Origin: OLB23 sp965230965
GTDB lineage: Bacteria; Patescibacteriota; Microgenomatia; UBA1406; HO2-37-13b
Assembly (NCBI GenBank): GCA_965230965.1
Contig: OZ246401.1
Location: 372,001 to 436,000, forward strand
Direction of reading: 5' to 3'
Length of the DNA stretch: 64,000 nucleotides
This document shows positions 59,873 through 64,000 of this stretch, in pieces; within the stretch, counting starts at the first letter, position 1; every line of letters begins with the position of its first letter. A model generated the notes under the pieces. That model was not told the DNA's origin. It saw only the letters and a list, made by a program, of their open reading frames with translations, and made no database searches. A program made the translations under genes and the position numbers.

Positions 59873-60244
59873 TTACTGCAGATTGCCAATGAAATATGCA
59901 GGAAGATATTCAAGCGCTTTTGGCATATGTTCGCCAATACTTTGAAATAAACTAGTAGCGTCTTTTCCACAACCCTCTAAAATACGATCCCCACCTGGAT
60001 GTTCAGAAATAAAGCTTGTGACATCGTAAACCTTACTATCTATTGCTAGCCAACAATCATTTCGCACAGCATGTTTTGCCACATCGGCTAATGAATATAT
60101 TGACTGCTGAGCAGTGGTTGGAGTATTTTCAATTTGAATTTGTTGTCTCGAAGGAGTTTGCCCTTTCATCACATAGGTGAATGCCATAACTCCTAACAAA
60201 ACAATTGCTATGCCAATAATCGCGCTTTTTCTTTGGGTTGTCAT
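59873..60244 (-). CDS. Membrane-anchored cytochrome b5-like haem protein
   Basis: 123 aa. N-terminal TM (IIGIAIVLLGVMAFTYVMKG), short spacer, then a b5 fold (about 50-123) with YSLADVAKHAVRNDCWLAID, YDVTSFISEHPGGDRILEGC (axial His in HPGG) and FQSIGEHMPKALEYLP (second axial His). It would face the extracytoplasmic side and carry one haem. Could pass electrons with the flavin module at 44-46 kb (inference). Single-b5-domain proteins are uncommon in CPR. Confidence 0.85.
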   Translation of the reverse strand: MTTQRKSAIIGIAIVLLGVMAFTYVMKGQTPSRQQIQIENTPTTAQQSIYSLADVAKHAVRNDCWLAIDSKVYDVTSFISEHPGGDRILEGCGKDATSLFQSIGEHMPKALEYLPAYFIGNLQ

Positions 60245-60287
60245 ATTAATGCTATGAGGGTATTATAACAAATATCCGCCCTTCTTC

Positions 60288-60758
60288 CTACTTTGTAAGT
60301 CTAAAGTAGCCCACGGTAAACGGCATTCCAGGAATAATATTTATGTGTACCTTTCCCAAATAACTGTCCGGGCCAACTTCAATAATTTCATCCAAAATAA
60401 ATCGTATCCACCATGGCGAGCGATTCTTTGAGTAATCAATCTTAATGACATCTTTTTCTTTATCAATCAAACCTTTCCCTATATATGTAACGAATGGAAA
60501 TACTTCTACAATATCACCATCTTCATTTTTAAATTTGTTAATACCTGCCTGTTTTTCTGCATTAAATCTTTTGCCTAGCCATGCGGTCTGCGACAAGCCT
60601 ACGGAACCATTGTAAAAACCATCGGGCATTTTTTTAGGAACTTCACCCGACATAAATTCTTTTTGCTGTGGTTTTACTTGAACATAGAGCGTTCTGAAGA
60701 GAAAAAGAAGACCCACTATTAAAAGAAAGACCAGTGGTATCGCAAACATCAATTTCAT
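60288..60758 (-). CDS. Single-TM anchored protein, unknown conserved domain
   Basis: 156 aa. TM (IPLVFLLIVGLLFLFRTLYV), then a beta-rich domain with PDGFYNGSVGLSQTAWLGKR, FVTYIGKGLIDKEKDVIKID and YLGKVHINIIPGMPFTVGYF. The P-D-G-F-Y-N-G and W-x-G-K pattern looks like a conserved domain found in other bacteria, but I cannot name it. Downstream of cutA with 15 nt between; probably one operon. Confidence 0.6.
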   Translation of the reverse strand: MKLMFAIPLVFLLIVGLLFLFRTLYVQVKPQQKEFMSGEVPKKMPDGFYNGSVGLSQTAWLGKRFNAEKQAGINKFKNEDGDIVEVFPFVTYIGKGLIDKEKDVIKIDYSKNRSPWWIRFILDEIIEVGPDSYLGKVHINIIPGMPFTVGYFRLTK

Positions 60759-60773
60759 ATGTTTGATTCTTAA

Positions 60774-61085
60774 TTAATCTAAGATGTCGTCTATCCAATT
60801 CAATAATTCTTCGTTGCCCTCAATTTCTGTAAACCAAACCATGGGGAGTTCCTCTTTTGTGACTTTTTTTACCGTTTCAATAATTTGCTTTTGATTTTTT
60901 TCGATAGTAAACGCGCTAATATTAAAATATTGCAGATCTACTAATTTCTCCTGCCAGAGAAATCGAGCCGGTGCAATAAAAAGCAATCCACCCGTAACTA
61001 GTTTTTCTTTCAATAGCGTATTAAGAATAAGATTTGCTTGGTCCTCGTCTTTTGCGCTGATATGTGCTTCTCGATAGTGTGCCAT
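60774..61085 (-). CDS. cutA: CutA1-like divalent-ion tolerance protein
   Basis: 103 aa ferredoxin-like fold forming trimers. AKDEDQANLILNTLLKEKLV ('A..iA..LveerLaACv' position), IAPARFLWQEKL ('..S.YwW.gki') and ELPMVWFTEIEGNEELLNWI ('elP.i....i..g...yl.Wi') fit CutA1. The usual Cys of 'AaCvN' is missing. The divalent cation role in the family is debated. TATAAT (61097-61092) ends 6 nt before the ATG, a clean leaderless promoter. Confidence 0.85.
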   Translation of the reverse strand: MAHYREAHISAKDEDQANLILNTLLKEKLVTGGLLFIAPARFLWQEKLVDLQYFNISAFTIEKNQKQIIETVKKVTKEELPMVWFTEIEGNEELLNWIDDILD

Positions 61086-61117
61086 AGCTATATTATACCA
61101 AGAAGACCGTGTCTTCT

Positions 61118-62017
61118 TTAGGTTCGTGCCGTTTCATGCATTGCTAATTTTAAAATGCCGACGTTTTGCATGGGAGTGCCAGAGCTGCGAAAGATCGTAT
61201 AAGATTTTTCTGAAGGAATATTCCCAGCAAGAAGCTTTTCAAGCGAGATAATATCTGATGGAGCAAGCCATCCCTTTTCGGTTGCCTCTTTCATTTCTGG
61301 CAAACTTGTTAAGGAGGCATCCCAATCTACAATAATATTTGCTTTTTGTGTATTGAAAAAGTCACTTTCTATTTCACCAACGGGCGATGTTGTTCTATAC
61401 GAGAAAATCATTGCTCCCTTTTTAATTTTATCTGTATGGTCTTTATTCAACACTGGTTCTGTAGCACTTGTGTGCAAAATAATGACATCGTATTGTGTGA
61501 TATCAAAATCTCTTATAGAGTGGGCCGCAACACCTAAGTCTTTTGCAAACGTAATAAAATCTTCAGCATTACCTGATGCATTCACAACATCAATATCCAT
61601 GAGATCCGGATATATTTCTTTTAGATAATGCAGCGACCAACGCGCGACTCTTCCTGTACCAAAAAGAATAACACGCATATGTTCTAATGATGACCATCCA
61701 AGATTCTGTAACACAAGTGCATCCATAACTCCTGTTCGCATAGCAACCAAATCAGTAAAATCCGTGTTAAATACTACTTTTCCATCATGAAAAACTAATG
61801 CTTGGTCTGGGGCCTTTTTCGAAATAACATCGTATGGACTTGCGGTATGGTAAACAAAAGGAGCATATTCTCCGTTCTTTTCGTAAATAAAATAATTGTA
61901 AAAATCGCCAACAAATGCACCTCCCATTTCAAACTCATACACATACTTATGCATTGCATAGTTTTCCTGATGAAGGAATACATCTTTTATCGTGTCAATT
62001 AATTTTTGCGCTTGCAT
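61118..62017 (-). CDS. Ornithine cyclodeaminase/mu-crystallin family protein
   Basis: 299 aa. The NAD(P)-binding core VILFGTGRVARWSLHYLKEI (GxGxxA form: G-T-G-R-V-A) and the preceding LVAMRTGVMDALVLQNLG match the OCD family ('aiRTgA.sala...La'). IILHTSATEPVL and KGAMIFSYRTTSPVGEIESD are the later strands. Enzymes of the family make proline from ornithine or reduce imines and keto-acids; the substrate here is unknown. Confidence 0.88.
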   Translation of the reverse strand: MQAQKLIDTIKDVFLHQENYAMHKYVYEFEMGGAFVGDFYNYFIYEKNGEYAPFVYHTASPYDVISKKAPDQALVFHDGKVVFNTDFTDLVAMRTGVMDALVLQNLGWSSLEHMRVILFGTGRVARWSLHYLKEIYPDLMDIDVVNASGNAEDFITFAKDLGVAAHSIRDFDITQYDVIILHTSATEPVLNKDHTDKIKKGAMIFSYRTTSPVGEIESDFFNTQKANIIVDWDASLTSLPEMKEATEKGWLAPSDIISLEKLLAGNIPSEKSYTIFRSSGTPMQNVGILKLAMHETART

Positions 62018-62067
62018 AGTTTTATACCTGACCCTATTATACTACGTATGTTGACCGTATTATTGTT

Positions 62068-63309
62068 TCAAAGTCTCTCCAACAAATACAGATTGTAGTC
62101 GTCATTCATTTTCCATGTCCTCACAACTTTTGAAGGCGTAAAATTTGCAACCTCGTACGCAGCATTTTTTAGATAGGTATCATCAGGATAGGTCACATAT
62201 AAATATTTATTGTGATAGTAATCATCGTAATCAAGTGCGATGTTGTCGCGTTTCAAAAAATACTTTGGCACATTGCCCGTTGCATCATAAAACTCAAACA
62301 CATTTACATCTTCGTACGTTGTTAAGTTTTCTTTAATAATGCGATACACCTCTTGATCATTTTCATATGTCCATCCTTTTGGATAGCTTCTCTCACGCGC
62401 ACCTGTTGTAATGTAAGGAATTGCAAAAAATAAAAGTATGATAAAGATTCCGATTGCTATTTTTGTGTTTAATTTCTCTTTAAGCAAGCCAAGCATTGCT
62501 AGAATGCCAAAGAAAACTACACTTAAGAGATAATATGGAGCTATCCAATGCTCCGATACGTTTCTTGGATGATTAGCAAAAATCCATAAGGTTTGAAGAA
62601 GATAAAAATTATTGCGCAATTCAAACACAATTAAATTTCCCATGCCGATGCCGAAACCGATGAGATACATCAAAAAATATTTTCGTGAAAGTTTTTTTAC
62701 GAGAAAATAATATGCACCTAATCCAAACCAAGCAAAGATAAAAAGGTAGTGCAATTGAAAACATAAGCCATTTATTATTGAAAATAATAAAAAGACTTTT
62801 GGCGATTTTTTTTCTTTAAACAAACCCATTAAATATACCTGCAAAGGAAAAAGGCTCATCATATAGTACGGATTCCACATCTGCGAGGTGCTTTCGATAA
62901 AGTATGGTAAAAGCGTATAGAGCACCATCATGATTATTGCAGCTTGCTGATTGATAAGTTTTTTTGTTCCAATGTAAAGCGGCAAAATCATTAATGCACA
63001 AAATAGCATGAATGCATATGTCGATAGGAAAGGGTCAAACTTCCCTATCAGGAGAAAAACGAGATCCATTGCATAAGAAAAACCACCAAAAAATACCTGG
63101 CGACCTTCGACCATAAATGACATATGCGGTCCAATCAGCGTGATGGATTTTGTTTTCCATAATTCAAGAACCTTTGTTGCAGCAGCTACCTGATCGTAGA
63201 CAAAGTTAAAGCGATTTTCGAAGTATACCGATCGAGTAAAAATAAAAAGTAGAATGAAAAAAATCGGCAGAAGCCAATGATTAATTTTCTTAGATACTAC
63301 TTTGCTCAT
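62068..63309 (-). CDS. GT39/PMT-like membrane glycosyltransferase
   Basis: 413 aa with about nine TMs. The first loop FENRFNFVYDQVAAATKVLE contains a D-Q where ArnT/PMT enzymes have D-E, then MEGRQVFFGGFSYAMDLVFL and a cluster of TMs. Polyprenyl-phosphate sugar transferase of the GT-C fold. The soluble C-terminal part is short. TATAAT ends 8 nt before the ATG at 63309. Substrate unknown. Confidence 0.75.
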   Translation of the reverse strand: MSKVVSKKINHWLLPIFFILLFIFTRSVYFENRFNFVYDQVAAATKVLELWKTKSITLIGPHMSFMVEGRQVFFGGFSYAMDLVFLLIGKFDPFLSTYAFMLFCALMILPLYIGTKKLINQQAAIIMMVLYTLLPYFIESTSQMWNPYYMMSLFPLQVYLMGLFKEKKSPKVFLLFSIINGLCFQLHYLFIFAWFGLGAYYFLVKKLSRKYFLMYLIGFGIGMGNLIVFELRNNFYLLQTLWIFANHPRNVSEHWIAPYYLLSVVFFGILAMLGLLKEKLNTKIAIGIFIILLFFAIPYITTGARERSYPKGWTYENDQEVYRIIKENLTTYEDVNVFEFYDATGNVPKYFLKRDNIALDYDDYYHNKYLYVTYPDDTYLKNAAYEVANFTPSKVVRTWKMNDDYNLYLLERL

Positions 63310-63342
63310 TTTAGCTCATTATACTAAACATTGAAAAAGGAT

Positions 63343-63348
63343 TATAAT
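63343..63348 (+). promoter_or_regulatory. -10 box of the DUF2975 gene (leaderless)
   Basis: TATAAT ends 6 nt before the ATG at 63355; a nearby in-frame TTG at 63331 is upstream of the box and is therefore not the start. Confidence 0.55.
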
Positions 63349-63354
63349 AAAGGT

Positions 63355-63813
63355 ATGGCTGCAAAGCGAATTTCGACCTTGTTCTTAAAAGGTGTTATCG
63401 TCCTTGTAGGCATCACTGTGTTTGGTTGGCTCATCATATTTCCCCAACTTGAAGGAAGGGCCGCAAACTTAGATCTTATAAGTATTTATAATGATCCGTT
63501 TATTATCTACATATATATAGCTTTTATTCCCTTTTTTATGTCGCTGTACCAAGCACTTAAGCTTTTGGGCCAGTTCGACAAGAATAAAATTTCTAGTACT
63601 TCAATAAAGACCATAGAAAACATAAAGAAATATATGCTCATGTTTATTGGGCTTATTGCTCTGACGGTCCTTTACATATCCATGTTATCGAGACAAACGC
63701 AGGATGATGGGGCGGGCGCTATGATGTTGGGAATGATAATAATTCTTGGTTCTGGAGTAGTTGTGGCCGTCGCAGATATTGTTGGCAAAGAACTTAAGAA
63801 GAGGGTTGTGTAA
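63355..63813 (+). CDS. DUF2975 membrane protein
   Basis: 152 aa from MAAKRISTLFLKGVIVLVGI. Four TMs (about 12-30, 47-65, 88-106, 120-140), with IAFIPFFMSLYQALKLLGQF and SIKTIENIKKYMLMFIGLIA giving the DUF2975 spacing. Function unknown; in other bacteria often adjacent to a HTH regulator, none here. Confidence 0.8.
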   Translation: MAAKRISTLFLKGVIVLVGITVFGWLIIFPQLEGRAANLDLISIYNDPFIIYIYIAFIPFFMSLYQALKLLGQFDKNKISSTSIKTIENIKKYMLMFIGLIALTVLYISMLSRQTQDDGAGAMMLGMIIILGSGVVVAVADIVGKELKKRVV

Positions 63814-63861
63814 TTTCAATTAGCTAATCACTAATAACTCATTCAAGCGACTTCTTATATC

Positions 63862-64000
63862 TTACTTATTAAGTGAAGTTATCGTAATCTGCAACACTGT
63901 TGCGAATGATACCCAAAGTAAGTAAGGAATTTGAATATAGGTAACCCAACGCAGATGAGGATAGATTGCAACCATAGACCAAATAATTGTAATCAGCACA
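63862..64000 (-). CDS. tspO: TspO/MBR family protein, C-terminal fragment
   Basis: The open frame reaches the window edge; the visible part reads VLITIIWSMVAIYPHLRWVT and IPYLLWVSFATVLQITITSL then NK-stop. The 'P-Y-L-L-W-V-x-F-A-x-x-L-x-x-x-I-x-x-L-N' pattern is the last TM of TspO (tryptophan-rich sensory protein), which binds porphyrins. The 5' part lies outside the window. Confidence 0.85.
   Translation of the reverse strand, partial: VLITIIWSMVAIYPHLRWVTYIQIPYLLWVSFATVLQITITSLNK

Overview
The window looks like a chromosome segment of a Candidate Phyla Radiation (Patescibacteria) bacterium, most likely in or near Microgenomates. This is inferred from gene content and was not checked by a search. 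The backbone is AT-rich and very dense: many genes overlap by 1 or 4 bases (ATGA/TAATG), and convergent genes overlap at their 3' ends. Several proteins are short for their families (ValRS without its C-terminal extension). Lineage-typical genes include an archaeal-type ATP-dependent DNA ligase, many polytopic glycosyltransferases (DUF2298, DUF2079, GT39-like), tandem VirB2/TrbC-like small membrane proteins, a TspO fragment and numerous small anchored proteins. One tRNA (Gln, CTG anticodon) and no rRNA were found. A striking host habit is a TATAAT-type -10 box ending only 6-8 nt before the start codon in more than a dozen genes, which implies widespread leaderless transcripts.

Layout. 0-5 kb (minus): a partial large hypothetical protein, a jag-yidC-rpmH cluster without rnpA, and valS. 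5-15 kb: membrane and soluble glycosyltransferases, DNA ligase coupled to a Fic protein, and undecaprenyl diphosphate synthase. 14.6-19 kb: a VirB2-like pair, then a minus block with isopentenyl phosphate kinase, a Nudix-like protein, a degenerate GHMP (mevalonate) kinase, membrane proteins and an ECF sigma factor. 19-28 kb: peroxiredoxin, MgtE, MsrB, an RRM protein, SemiSWEET, hydrolase, DUF2079 protein and QueA. 29-38 kb: a 1207-aa secreted multidomain protein, Nudix enzymes, Ung and an HD phosphohydrolase. 38.6-45.8 kb: tRNA-Gln, transketolase, a CAP-domain protein and an ApbE / FMN-binding / RnfD-like flavin electron-transfer set. 45.8-51 kb: five consecutive plus-strand anchored, Cys-containing, mostly Thr/Pro-rich surface proteins, the last ending in an LPQTG sorting signal, then a lysine-rich histone-like protein. 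51-64 kb: deaminase, TypA/BipA, a putative pyrimidine-dimer glycosylase, a BcsA-like glycosyltransferase, DsbB, PurA, a cytochrome-b5 domain protein, CutA, an ornithine-cyclodeaminase relative and a PMT-like protein.

The main anomaly is three GC-rich islands (about 21.28-22.38, 28.24-28.97 and 57.18-58.17 kb) set into this AT-rich backbone. They hold four plus-strand transcription units. Each has an AT-rich promoter-like segment, then a GC-rich coding region, then a strong GC-rich hairpin starting 18-22 nt after the stop codon. Unlike the host genes they have 5' leaders and Shine-Dalgarno sequences. One product resembles the GlcG/HbpS (DUF336) family; the other three are unrecognised, one being a secreted repeat protein preceded by a six-codon leader ORF and a 56-nt palindrome and followed by about 215 nt of highly structured sequence. 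The shared architecture suggests a common origin (repeated capture of foreign transcription units, or an undescribed cassette element), with assembly chimerism as the main alternative.

Functional themes: a cell-envelope and glycosylation economy (GTs, UppS, surface proteins, CAP, DsbB), flavin- and haem-based extracytoplasmic redox, isoprenoid salvage through phosphorylated intermediates, and DNA/nucleotide repair and sanitation (Ung, Nudix, dimer glycosylase, MsrB, Bcp).
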